Source of the DNA: Leptospiraceae bacterium
GTDB taxonomy: Bacteria > Spirochaetota > Leptospiria > Leptospirales > Leptospiraceae
Assembly: GCA_015075105.1 (NCBI GenBank)
Contig: JABTUZ010000001.1
Span: forward strand, 372,001-436,000
Direction: 5' to 3'
Length of the DNA stretch: 64,000 nt
In this document: positions 8,379 to 16,882 of the stretch, piece by piece
How the letters are laid out: each line of letters opens with the position of its first letter
Numbering within the stretch: position 1 is the stretch's first letter
Position numbers and translations under genes: made by a program
The notes under the pieces: model-generated
The model's input: only the letters and a program-made list of their open reading frames with translations
Told to the model about the DNA's origin: nothing
The model's database searches: none

Positions 8379-9643
8379 ATGAAATTGAAAGCCTTAAATT
8401 TCTGACTCCAAAGCAAGTTAGAGAAATTGCAGAAGAGTATGGGACTCCTGTCTTTGTTTACTCTCAAATAGAGATCGAAAAAAATGCAGACGAAGCACTT
8501 AGATTTCCGAATGAGTTTGGACTTTTGGTGCGTTATGCGATGAAGGCAAACTCAAATTCTACAATATTACAAATCCTTCGTAATAAAGGAATTCATATTG
8601 ACGCAAGCTCCGAATACGAAGTTGAAAGAGCAATTCTTGCAGGTTATAAACCAGAAGAAATTATGCTGACTTCTCAACAATTCCCAATCAATCTAAAAAA
8701 AATTGTAGAAAGAGGAAGTTTTTACAATGCGTGCTCTCTAAGACAATTAGAAGAATTCGGAAAAATTTTTCCAAACAAAGAATTATCTATTCGGATTAAT
8801 CCCGGAATGGGATCAGGAGGAACAAAAAAAACCAATGTAGGAGGGCATACTTCTTCTTTTGGGATTTGGTTTGAATATATAGATGAAGTGAAAGCAATTC
8901 AAAAAAAATACAATCTAAATATTTCTAAAATTCATTCTCACATAGGCTCAGGCAGCGATCCTGAAGTTTGGAAATCGGTTGCAAGTCACACACTGAAATT
9001 TGCAGAAGTTTTTGAAAAGTGTAGTATTGTAAATCTGGGCGGTGGATTTAAAGTTGCAAGAATGTCTGATGAGATCACAACAGATTTTCAAAAAATTGGT
9101 CATCCGGTAAAAGAATTATTCATAGATTTTTATAAAAAGACTGGCAGAAAATTAAAATTAGAAATCGAGCCTGGAACTCATCTAATCGCAAACTCAGGAT
9201 GTATCATTACAATAATTGACGATATTGTCAATACAGGTAAAGATGGATTCCAATTTATTAAATTAAACACAGGCATGGACACAAATACAAGACCTTCTTT
9301 GTATTCTGCGAGACACCCATTAATTTCTATATCTAAGTCAGAGATCGGTAAACGAGAAATTAAAAATTATGTTGTGGTAGGTCATTGCTGCGAAAGTGGG
9401 GATTTATTTACTCAAGAAAATGGAGGAGATCCGGTTTCCAGAAAAATAGAAGAGGCAGAAATCGGAGACTATATGGTCATGGAAGGCTGTGGAGCTTACT
9501 GCTCTTCAATGAGCACAAAAAATTATAATTCTTATCCAGAAGCTGAAGAATTACTTGTGAGCATGTCTGGTAAAATCATTCGAATCAGAAAAAAACAAAC
9601 ATTAGAGCAGATGATCCAAAATGAATTAGATATCTTTTTCTAA
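8375..9643 (+). CDS. Diaminopimelate decarboxylase-like PLP enzyme (fold type III)
   Basis: A 422-residue alanine-racemase-fold decarboxylase. Visible motifs are YAMKANSN (PLP lysine, about residue 55), IDASSEYEVERAI, IHSHIGSGS, VNLGGGF, the EPG loop, GHCCESGD and GAYCSSMSTKNYNSYP, all typical of DapDC/LysA. One oddity is EPGTHL where most family members have EPGR, the Arg that normally contacts the substrate carboxylate. It may be LysA with local variation or a decarboxylase for another amino acid. It is coupled to the DAHPS-like gene by a four-base overlap, an unusual partnership for a lysine enzyme. Confidence 0.8.
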   Translation: MNEIESLKFLTPKQVREIAEEYGTPVFVYSQIEIEKNADEALRFPNEFGLLVRYAMKANSNSTILQILRNKGIHIDASSEYEVERAILAGYKPEEIMLTSQQFPINLKKIVERGSFYNACSLRQLEEFGKIFPNKELSIRINPGMGSGGTKKTNVGGHTSSFGIWFEYIDEVKAIQKKYNLNISKIHSHIGSGSDPEVWKSVASHTLKFAEVFEKCSIVNLGGGFKVARMSDEITTDFQKIGHPVKELFIDFYKKTGRKLKLEIEPGTHLIANSGCIITIIDDIVNTGKDGFQFIKLNTGMDTNTRPSLYSARHPLISISKSEIGKREIKNYVVVGHCCESGDLFTQENGGDPVSRKIEEAEIGDYMVMEGCGAYCSSMSTKNYNSYPEAEELLVSMSGKIIRIRKKQTLEQMIQNELDIFF

Positions 9644-9651
9644 TAGATTTT

Positions 9652-9895
9652 ATTTTTAGTATAGTTAATAGGTTTCACATTTAGTGCAGATTTTACACTT
9701 TTTGTGCGAAAATGTGGGATCTCCACTCTTTTCAGCAAAGTGCATGCTTTATACCAATTGTGAACCTTTCATGCACAAATGTGGGAACTCCAATTCGGAG
9801 GACTGATGCTTGAAGTCTGAGGTCGGAAATAGTGGAGGTAGAATCTTTGCAAATAGGTTTATCTTTTAGGATGAGGTTTTGAGCTTTAGTAGAGT
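9652..9895. repeat. Dispersed repeat, copy 1
   Basis: The first of three related non-coding units. It opens with TTTTTAGTATAGTT, then TTTAGTGCAG, AAAATGTGGGATCTCCACT, GCATGCTTTATACCAATTG and TGTGGGAACTCC. Its tail (TAGGTTTATCTT...GAGGTTTTGA) is shared with copy 2. The 'gtgggatctccac' segments are imperfect palindromes. No ORF is visible in it. Confidence 0.8.
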
Positions 9896-9904
9896 TTTTG
9901 AAAT

Positions 9905-10126
9905 TTCGCGTTTAGTGCAGTTTTTGCACTTTTCGTGAGAAAATGTGGGAACTCCACTCTTTTTAGCAAAGTGCATGCTTTATACCAATTGTGAACCTTT
10001 CATGTACAAATGTGGGAACTCCAATTCGGAGGACAGAAGACGAAAAACCCGAGGACTGAAATAGAGGAGCTAGGATTTTTTTTAATTAGGTTTATCTTGT
10101 AGATAGAGGTTTTGATTTTTGATACA
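9905..10126. repeat. Dispersed repeat, copy 2
   Basis: Close copy of the unit at 9652, with long identical stretches such as GCATGCTTTATACCAATTG and the following GTGAACCTTTCATG, both 'tgtgggaactcc' motifs, and the same tail. It ends at the left inverted repeat of the IS remnant, so the element inserted at or next to the end of this copy. Confidence 0.8.
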
Positions 10127-10176
10127 CCTGCAAAAAGTCTTTCTTGGAAATAGTTGACCCGCCTTAAAAAGATTTC

Positions 10177-10540
10177 TCATAAGGCGGGCAGAGTCTCAAA
10201 ATCGCACAATTGAAACTCATTCTCACATGGGAATAACAAATTTTTGAAAAAATAAGCGATGTGTGTCGCATATCGTCTAAAATTGATTCCGATTGCCCTC
10301 AAAATCATGCGATGTCCAACTTTACGGAGCCTTGTATTCGCCCCTTCAGATATTTTGGTTTTAGTTTCCATCAAACCTTCAACCGGTGGACGCAATTTAC
10401 ATAAAGTCTGATATTCTCCGGATTTGAACTTTGCATTTCTTTCATCCAACCATCTCCGCTTCGTATCAATTTTATTCGGATTGCTTTTCTTTTTGTATGC
10501 AACGCACTTTTCTTTTAACGGACATGACGCACATTTTTTG
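10177..10540 (-). pseudogene. IS1182 transposase, C-terminal fragment
   Basis: Reading the minus strand from about 10540 gives a Cys-rich segment KCASCPLKEKCVAYKKK followed by KIDTKRRWLDERN, then the C-terminal part with RPPVEGLMETKTKISEG and an arginine-rich helix ending at 10177. The CxxC...C arrangement and the RPxxE motif with the glutamate of the DDE triad are typical of IS1182 transposases. It is separated from the N-terminal fragment by decayed sequence. Confidence 0.78.
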
Positions 10541-11117
10541 ATTCAAAGTTTGCAATTAAAGTTCCATCAGCTTTTAATTTTTGGGATTTAGGGATTTCAT
10601 CATTTGGACATTGTTCAATCAATCCATTGTCGCATAACGTAAAGAAAAGAGAGTCGAGTTCTTTCTCATTTCCTTCCCGCAATTGCAGTCGCTACAAAAT
10701 TTACGTCTTCTTTTCGTCATTCTCGAAACGTTTCACATAGATAAACTGAAAATTTCAAGTTGTTCTGTCCGATCTTACACTTTGAGACTTGGGCAAACGA
10801 TAGTAGAAACCGTCCTCTTCCTGAGACAAAATTGAATCAATTCACCTGAAGGCTTAATTTCTAATTCTTGCAAAACTTTCATCAGATTACTCAGAACTTT
10901 ATAGAATAACGTTAGGCGATTCATCCGCTTGATATTCGCACCACATCACAGAATCAATTCTCTGCGTTGAATTCTTCAAGCCAAGTTCCTCAATAATTGC
11001 ATCACGGCTATCTTGAAAAACTCGATCGAAAAGATTTATACCCGTTCGTTCTTCATATTCGCAATAATTTTCCTGAAATGATACATTGTTCGAATCGCAA
11101 AACTATATCGATTAATA

Positions 11118-11423
11118 TCATCGACTCCTAACACCTTCTTGATACAAATAATTGAATTGATAATTTTCATACAACTGCTCATCTGTCAGAGAATACATCT
11201 CTTTTATGATCTCAATGGCTACCAAAATATTTACAGGAAAATTACTTCGACCAAAAACAGGATGATACAAGCATCTAAAATCCTTCTCGTTGATATTCTT
11301 AAATATCTTCTCGTAAAAAGTTTGGGACCAATTGTTTTTTAATACGCCTCGTAACATATTGTTCAAATTTTGTTCAGGATCCAATAGACTGCCTTGAAGG
11401 TGATGGGTATTTTGCAGAAACAT
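11118..11423 (-). pseudogene. IS1182 transposase, N-terminal fragment
   Basis: About 101 residues starting MFLQNTHHLQGSLLDPEQ. It contains SQTFYEKIFKNINEKDFRCLY, GRSNFPVNILVAIEIIKEMYSLTDEQLYENYQFNY, which is the DUF772-type N-terminal domain of IS1182/IS5-group transposases. The frame is lost after EGVRSR, close to where the family continues with a Leu-Gly step into the catalytic domain. The catalytic core is not readable in one frame. Confidence 0.85.
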
Positions 11424-11487
11424 AGAGTATATGAATGAAAAACAAGTTTTTCATTCAACTATTTATTGAATTTTTGCAGGCAGGTCA

Positions 11488-11640
11488 TTTTTAGTATAGT
11501 TTATAGTATTTCGCATTTAGTGCAGTTTTTATACTTTTCGTGTGAAAATGTGGGATCTCCACTCTTTTCAGTAAAATGCATGCTTTATATCAATTGTTCA
11601 CCTTTCACGCAAAAATGTGGGATCTCCACTTTTTTGGGGG
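11488..11640. repeat. Dispersed repeat, copy 3
   Basis: Begins only a few bases after the right end of the IS remnant with TTTTTAGTATAGTT, as copy 1 does, then TTTAGTGCAG, GTGAAAATGTGGGATCTCCAC and a diverged GCATGCTTTATATCAATTG. It ends at a second GTGGGATCTCCAC and lacks the tail of copies 1 and 2. A weaker partial echo (TTTTGTGCAGATTTAGGACT) follows at about 11660-11680. The next gene is the DUF1564-like protein. Confidence 0.75.
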
Positions 11641-11789
11641 ATTTCAAGAGATTTCTTATTTTGTGCAGATTTAGGACTTTTTCCGTAAAACTTAAGAAAA
11701 AACTCTAAAAAACGATAAATTTTTTTTCTAAAGCAAACTTTTTTTACCTTATATCAAAGAGCAGAAAAACTTACTTTAAGGAGAAATTT

Positions 11790-12251
11790 ATGAACCCACA
11801 AAAATATGCAGAAACCCAATCGAGCTTGCTTGTTCCAGCAAAATATATGGACGAGTTCAATAGAAGAACAACGGGTTTTTCGAGACGAAAATATTTGCAC
11901 GCATTGCTGAACAGATACAGAAACGTGATTCTTTGGGGGACTTTTGAGAAGATGGAGAGGGTGAAAAAGGCTTACCAAGAAGTCGGACAAAATTTGCAGA
12001 AGAAGAATTTTACCCCAAATAACGAGGATTGGATTGAGCTTGGGATTCTTGCGGATTGGCTTGGTACCACGAAGACCGCTCTTTTTACTCTTTTGTTGGT
12101 GCTTGACCTTGCCGAATGGGACATAATTCTCCCCAGCAGATTCTTCGAGAATGGAGTTCCCACCCCGGTAACCACGATTGCGGGGGGAGCTTACCTTTCC
12201 AAGAGAAAAACGACCCGCTACAATAGGCTGATAAGGAAAAAGCCCGACTAA
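11790..12251 (+). CDS. DUF1564-like Leptospira-type protein
   Basis: A 153-residue soluble, basic protein. The N-terminal half (SSLLVPAKYMDEFNRRTTGFSRRKYLHALLNRYRN) matches what I know of DUF1564, a paralogous family found mainly in Leptospira: a ribbon-helix-like opening strand, then an Arg-rich helix with LLxRY. The second half has DWIELGILADWLGTTKTALFTLLLVLDLAEW. Function is unknown; the fold suggestion of a small DNA-binding protein is my inference. AAGGAG lies eight bases before the ATG. Its G+C content looks higher than that of its neighbours, and it sits beside the repeats and the IS remnant, which hints at acquisition. Confidence 0.75.
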   Translation: MNPQKYAETQSSLLVPAKYMDEFNRRTTGFSRRKYLHALLNRYRNVILWGTFEKMERVKKAYQEVGQNLQKKNFTPNNEDWIELGILADWLGTTKTALFTLLLVLDLAEWDIILPSRFFENGVPTPVTTIAGGAYLSKRKTTRYNRLIRKKPD

Positions 12252-12360
12252 AAAGAAGAACACAAAACTACAATAGCGAAACTAAATCAAAATTTCCGTT
12301 GAAGAAAAGGGTAGTGGTAAAAACAAAGAAATTATACTATTTCTTTTAAAAGGACAAATC

Positions 12361-13542
12361 ATGGCTAAGATTGAATATCCACCATTTGCAGAAATTGCAT
12401 CAAAAACAAAATTTGAACGAGGAGATGTAATTCAAAAAACCTACGGTAGATTTTTGGATGAGTTTAAAGAAGGGGATATATTTTCCCATCCTCGGTCTTT
12501 GACTATCGATCGTTCTTTTGCGCAGGAATTCGCAACTGTGTTCATGGAGGCAAATCCACTTTATCTTTCAGCTCCTTATGCAATAGCTCATGGTTTTAAA
12601 GATATACTCGTTTCTCCTTTACTGATTTTTAATATTGCTCTTTCTCTTGGAGTTCAAAACGACTCTGAAAAAGCAGTTGCCAACCTTGGTTATTACGATG
12701 TTCAATTTTTACTTCCGGTATACCCGGGAGATACACTTTTTTCTAAAACTAAAATTTTGAAAGTTGAAGATAAAGGAGAAGATAAGCCGGGTATTATTCA
12801 TGTTCGTACAGTTTGCTTGAACCAGAACAATCAACTTGTTTTAAATTATGAGCGTAAGATTATGATTAATCATTCTAAGGGTAAGCCAAAAGGAAATTCT
12901 ACACCGGGTAATCCAAATTCATATTTTCCGAAAGAAGAAAAATCTGTTATCGAACTTCCGCTTTTACAATATCCGAAAGATTATAAAGACTCTACCGGTG
13001 AAGGAACCTATTTTGAATCTTTTCAAATTGGTCAGATTTTTATTCATTCAAACGGTAGAACGATTACAGACGAGCATGTTCCTTGGACTTACAGAGTTGG
13101 GAACACTCACCCGTTACACTACGACAGATTGTATTCAAAATCTTTATCCGGTGCGATGAGTGGAGAGCCTATTGTTTATGGAGGACTTGTTTTTGCATGG
13201 CTTGGTGGGCTTGCTTCTAGAGATGTTTCTGAAAATGCTATCTGGGACTTAGGTTATACAGAAGGGTATCATACTCAGCCTGCAATTTCTGGAGATACTG
13301 TAACTGCAATTTCCAGAGTTTTGCATGTTGAAGACACAGGTAATAAATTTGGGATCGGTGCTGGGGAAGTTCAGTTTCAGTTTATTGGATTAAAAAATAT
13401 TCGAGCTAAAGATGCTTTTGAGAAATTTGGTGCGGATTTATTTTTAAAAGAAAACGACAAGAAAAAATTAGGGAAGGAAAAAATTTCTGAAAAAATTTTT
13501 GAAATTGAGAGAAGACTTCTTATCAAGAAAAAACCTATCTGA
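12361..13542 (+). CDS. Tandem MaoC-like (hotdog) dehydratase
   Basis: A 393-residue protein with two MaoC-type hotdog domains. The first (about 20-165) has [23 protein letters not shown] and [11 protein letters not shown]; the second (about 205-370) has [36 protein letters not shown] and [14 protein letters not shown]. The Asp/His of the NTHPLHYD segment fits the hydratase catalytic dyad in the second domain; the first domain has a less obvious dyad. The two-domain layout is like mesaconyl-CoA or other acyl-CoA hydratases, acting on a short or branched acyl-CoA. AAAAGGACAA precedes the ATG. It runs convergent with the phosphatase gene, with only four bases between them. Confidence 0.78.
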   Translation: MAKIEYPPFAEIASKTKFERGDVIQKTYGRFLDEFKEGDIFSHPRSLTIDRSFAQEFATVFMEANPLYLSAPYAIAHGFKDILVSPLLIFNIALSLGVQNDSEKAVANLGYYDVQFLLPVYPGDTLFSKTKILKVEDKGEDKPGIIHVRTVCLNQNNQLVLNYERKIMINHSKGKPKGNSTPGNPNSYFPKEEKSVIELPLLQYPKDYKDSTGEGTYFESFQIGQIFIHSNGRTITDEHVPWTYRVGNTHPLHYDRLYSKSLSGAMSGEPIVYGGLVFAWLGGLASRDVSENAIWDLGYTEGYHTQPAISGDTVTAISRVLHVEDTGNKFGIGAGEVQFQFIGLKNIRAKDAFEKFGADLFLKENDKKKLGKEKISEKIFEIERRLLIKKKPI

Positions 13543-13546
13543 TATT

Positions 13547-14935
13547 TTAGGTCAATTCTAAGATTAAATACATAGTGTCGTCTGAAAAGCTGGCTCCTTG
13601 AAAAAAGGAGTCAATTTTTTTTGTAACCAAATCTTTGAATTTTGAAATTTCTTTAACTTCCCTGTATTCATTTAAAAACTGGATCAGTGTATTTATTTCA
13701 AGGGTTTCTCCTTCTGTATTTGCCGTTTCTAAAAGACCGTCTGTAAAAAGGAAAAACCTACTTCCCTGTATCAAGGGAAAACTAATTGAAACTGCGATTG
13801 GTGATTTAATTTTATAGCCAAGGATTGCTCCTTCTGTTTTAATCTCTTTAAATTCTTCACCATTTTCTGAATAGAAAGGATGAGGGTGACCTGCATTTCC
13901 ATAGTGTATTTGTTTTCTTATAAAATCAAAAAATATATAGATTGCAGAGGCGTGGTGAGTTCCAAAGTCACTATAGAGTTTCGCATCTAAATAATCTAAA
14001 AAACCGCTCGGATTGAGTTTTAGTCTATACGGCATATTGGAAACGAGTACTTTTAATATAGCTGCGATCATTGCAGAAGATACACCGTGCCCTGCCACGT
14101 CTGTCAAAAAGACCCCCAGATTTCCTTCACGTAATTGTACAAAGTCAAAAAAATCTCCTCCGATAGCTTGTTGATTTTCTCTGAATACTCTAAACTCAAT
14201 TCCATTAATTTTATTTGTTTCAGGGAATAGAGAATCTTGTACTTTTTTTGCAAGGCTTAGATCGTGGTCGATAGTATCTTTGTGGAAGCTAAGTAGGTTT
14301 GACTTCTGTACAACTTTTATGGAAGAGAGTATAATGAAGCTAGCAATCAAAGTGGATGGTACGAAAAAAAATATCGGAATTAGTAGAGCCTCAGTGTTGA
14401 TACTCAAGTTATCAATTTTGGAAAATACGGTAATTGTAGTAAGATAAAAAATTAAAGATACAGCACCTACAAAAATTGCAGAAAATTTTCTCAGGCGAAA
14501 AGACTGCAACATAATAAGTATAGACCCTGTAGAAAAGCTGACTACAACTAAATCAATATTACTCGATCCTTGGAAATACGATAGGTAAATTACTCTATAA
14601 AAAATAACAAGTATAAAAAAGTTAAATAAATAGATTATTGTATTCAAATGTTTAGCGAGTTTTTTTAGATAAAGAAAGTAGGTCGAAAAACTTAAAGCAG
14701 TAACGCTAAATATATACAAAGGAAAATAAGGAATGTTTCTGAAAGATTCTAAAAAGAACCATGCGTAGATTAAGAAGTGAGTAAAAAAACTTATGTTGAT
14801 ATAGAGATATTCCCACGATTCGGTTTCTTTTTGTAGATAACTTTTTGAATAATTCGGTGGAAAGAAATTGAAGCTTTCTTCTTCAGCGGAAAAAAAATCC
14901 GGAAGAAATTTAAAGAAACGTTTAATTCGGGTCAT
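13547..14935 (-). CDS. Membrane-bound PP2C/SpoIIE-type serine phosphatase
   Basis: A 462-residue protein. Residues 30-205 contain about six hydrophobic helices; residues 225-460 are a SpoIIE domain with VQDSLFPE, the metal-binding GGDFFDF, LTDVAGHGVSSAMIAAILK, YGNAGHPHPF and FFLFTDGLLETAN, FSDDTMYLIL. These carry the aspartates that bind Mn/Mg in the PPM family. Such proteins typically act on anti-sigma-factor antagonists in partner-switching systems. No anti-sigma gene is nearby. The first 14 bases overlap the end of the upstream gene, so the two are coupled. Confidence 0.88.
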   Translation of the reverse strand: MTRIKRFFKFLPDFFSAEEESFNFFPPNYSKSYLQKETESWEYLYINISFFTHFLIYAWFFLESFRNIPYFPLYIFSVTALSFSTYFLYLKKLAKHLNTIIYLFNFFILVIFYRVIYLSYFQGSSNIDLVVVSFSTGSILIMLQSFRLRKFSAIFVGAVSLIFYLTTITVFSKIDNLSINTEALLIPIFFFVPSTLIASFIILSSIKVVQKSNLLSFHKDTIDHDLSLAKKVQDSLFPETNKINGIEFRVFRENQQAIGGDFFDFVQLREGNLGVFLTDVAGHGVSSAMIAAILKVLVSNMPYRLKLNPSGFLDYLDAKLYSDFGTHHASAIYIFFDFIRKQIHYGNAGHPHPFYSENGEEFKEIKTEGAILGYKIKSPIAVSISFPLIQGSRFFLFTDGLLETANTEGETLEINTLIQFLNEYREVKEISKFKDLVTKKIDSFFQGASFSDDTMYLILELT

Positions 14936-15263
14936 GGTACGTAAAAGATATAATCTCAGATCCTTTTAAGTGTAAGCTCAATTCAAATCCTCTATCTAAG
15001 TACTGATCTAATTCCTTAGCGGTTGTGATTGCAATTTTCTCATTTTCGATTTTTAAATACAGTGGGTAGGATTTGGATTTATAATTATATGGAAATCTAT
15101 CGCTTACAAGAAGTGTGATTCTGTAATGGTCAGGTCTCGTTTCTAAAATAATATGAGAGATATGTTTTCTGTTTACAATTCTTTCAGTAATTTTCAAGTC
15201 CCAAGGATTGTGAGAAAATAGTGCAAAACTAAAGAACGAAGATATTAGAAAAAATCGAAGCAT
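14922..15263 (-). CDS. Small exported protein of unknown function
   Basis: A 113-residue protein beginning with a cleavable-looking signal (MLRFFLISSFFSFALFS, then HNPWDLKI). The mature part is predicted to be mostly beta strand (HIILETRPDHYRITLLVSD, YPLYLKIENEKIAIT). No family was recognised. Its 3' end overlaps the start of the SpoIIE phosphatase by 14 bases, so it may be a periplasmic partner of that protein, but that is inference from position. Confidence 0.6.
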   Translation of the reverse strand: MLRFFLISSFFSFALFSHNPWDLKITERIVNRKHISHIILETRPDHYRITLLVSDRFPYNYKSKSYPLYLKIENEKIAITTAKELDQYLDRGFELSLHLKGSEIISFTYHDPN

Positions 15264-15344
15264 CTTATTTTGATTATCGGATTTTTGGAGTTCTGACTGA
15301 ATAAGGCTTTAAGAATATTCAATCAAAGAAATAAAAATATCCTT

Positions 15345-16134
15345 CTATGATAAGGTAGTTTTTGCCTTTTCCCAAAGCGAGTTCATTTCTTCTATTGAAA
15401 GTTCAGAAAAATTTTTACTATTTTCTTGAGATATTTTTTCCATTTCTTGAAATCTTTTTATAAATTTCAGGTTAGACTTATTCAGGGCTTTTTCTATTGA
15501 AACACTTAGATGTCGGGATAGGTTTACTAAGCTAAAAAGTATGTCTCCAAATTCTTCTTCTAACTTTTCACTATTTTTATTCTTGTCTAAGTGGTGAACT
15601 TCCATTAAAAATTCATTTAGTTCTTCTGTGATTTTTTTTTTCTACGTCGGAAATCTGATCCCAATCAAACCCTGAACCAGCTGCACGCTCTTGGATTTTT
15701 TCTGCTCTAAGGAGAGACCCAAAAGAATTCGGAATTCCATCTAAGATAGATTTTACAGCGGGCTTTTCTGTTTTCTTGATTTTCTCCCAATTTTGAATCA
15801 CCTCATCAGAGGAGAGTTCTTGCTTCGACTGAAAAATATGAGGATGCCTTCGTATAAGTTTATTTGAGATATTTTTTATTATATCTTGAAAGCTAAAAAA
15901 ATTTTTTTCTTCTGCGAGCTTTGCTTGAAAAACAATATGAAAGAGTAAGTCTCCCAATTCTTCTTTTAAGTTTTCATAATCATTTTCTTCAATTGCGTTC
16001 ACGACTTCATAGGCTTCTTCTAATAAATGGGGAGTCATCGACTGAAAGTTTTGTTTTTTATCCCATTCGCAACCCTTGTCGCTACGAAGAAGGGCAACTA
16101 TTTGTAATAGATTTTTTATTTCTGCGGATTCCAT
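15345..16134 (-). pseudogene. mazG: mazG, nucleoside triphosphate pyrophosphohydrolase, frameshifted
   Basis: Two adjacent minus-strand frames make one MazG of about 262 residues, the normal length. The first (16134 to 15613) has GCEWDKKQNF, LLEEAYEVVNAI and EELGDLLFHIVFQAKLAEE with the metal-binding glutamates, RRHPHIF and SGFDWDQISDVE. The second frame (read from just before 15605, to 15345) has LEEEFGDILFSLVNLSRHL, the second MazG repeat. The frame changes at a run of ten A residues on the coding strand (plus-strand T run 15632-15641). Removing one base restores the fusion. This could be a sequencing error, a true mutation, or slippage that still yields some full-length protein. Confidence 0.85.
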
Positions 16135-16281
16135 AATTCATAATAGAAAAAAACAGTCTATTGCCAAGTGAATTATTTTTGATTTTTATGGCTTCTAATT
16201 GTCTAAGAGTTATAATAAGTTAATGCTTGAATACCTATTGAATGAAAAAATTCTTGTATTGAATAATTTTGGAAGTAATTT

Positions 16282-16752
16282 ATGACACTGCTTTTGATTG
16301 TACAAGTTCTGCATATATTAAGTGGAACTATTTGGATTTGTAGTTTTATATTTATCTATTTTTTTCTTTGGCCTTCTTTTGTAAAAAATAATTCAGAGGA
16401 GGCTCTGAATATTAAAAATAGCCTAAGAGTCTCACTTAGAAATATTGTTGGTTTAGCCGGAACTTTATCTATAGCGCTTGGGATATTTAGAGGGGTGTAT
16501 TATAGTGGGATCAACAGTTGGGAGTCACTGTTTACTCCTTACGGTAGAACTTTTTTGGCAGCGAATCTTATCACGCTTGTACTTCTTATTGTTGGAAGAG
16601 TTTATGGGCACAACTTGGTTGCACTTCCTTGGAAGGACGAAAAAACAAAAAATAAAAGTTTGAAAAAAATTTATCTTGCCGGTGTGTTTATTTTATTTTT
16701 TTATATTTTATTACTTTTCACAATGGTTGCCATGAGGTTTGGGGGAATATAA
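16282..16752 (+). CDS. Four-helix membrane protein (CopD/DUF2269-like)
   Basis: A 156-residue protein with four hydrophobic segments (about 4-28, 55-75, 90-108, 130-150). The first contains LHILSGTIWICSFIF, similar to the VxHxxxGxxWxG helix of CopD-like and DUF2269 proteins, where the His can bind haem or metal. The relationship is weak and function is not established. GGAAG eight bases upstream supports the ATG at 16282. Confidence 0.55.
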   Translation: MTLLLIVQVLHILSGTIWICSFIFIYFFLWPSFVKNNSEEALNIKNSLRVSLRNIVGLAGTLSIALGIFRGVYYSGINSWESLFTPYGRTFLAANLITLVLLIVGRVYGHNLVALPWKDEKTKNKSLKKIYLAGVFILFFYILLLFTMVAMRFGGI

Positions 16753-16882
16753 GATTTGACAGCGATGGACTATAAAGGGTGCTTGCAGTTTTGGTGTAGA
16801 TTATAAATTTGGTGATAGTGAAAATTCTATTTATTTTAAATATGCGCTTGAACTTTCATTTTATGGAATAATCTTATTCTAT

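Larger units (their letters stand above)
10127..11480 (-). mobile_element. Degenerate IS1182-family insertion sequence
   Basis: About 1354 bases bounded by inverted ends: CCTGCAAAAA at 10127-10136 and TTTTTGCAGG at 11471-11480, each followed inward by AAATAGTTGA. The transposase is on the minus strand but broken into several frames. The N-terminal piece ends at 11118, and a C-terminal piece ends at 10177. Between them are many stops and frame changes. No clean target duplication is visible. The element sits between repeat copies 2 and 3 and cannot make an intact transposase. Confidence 0.85.
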
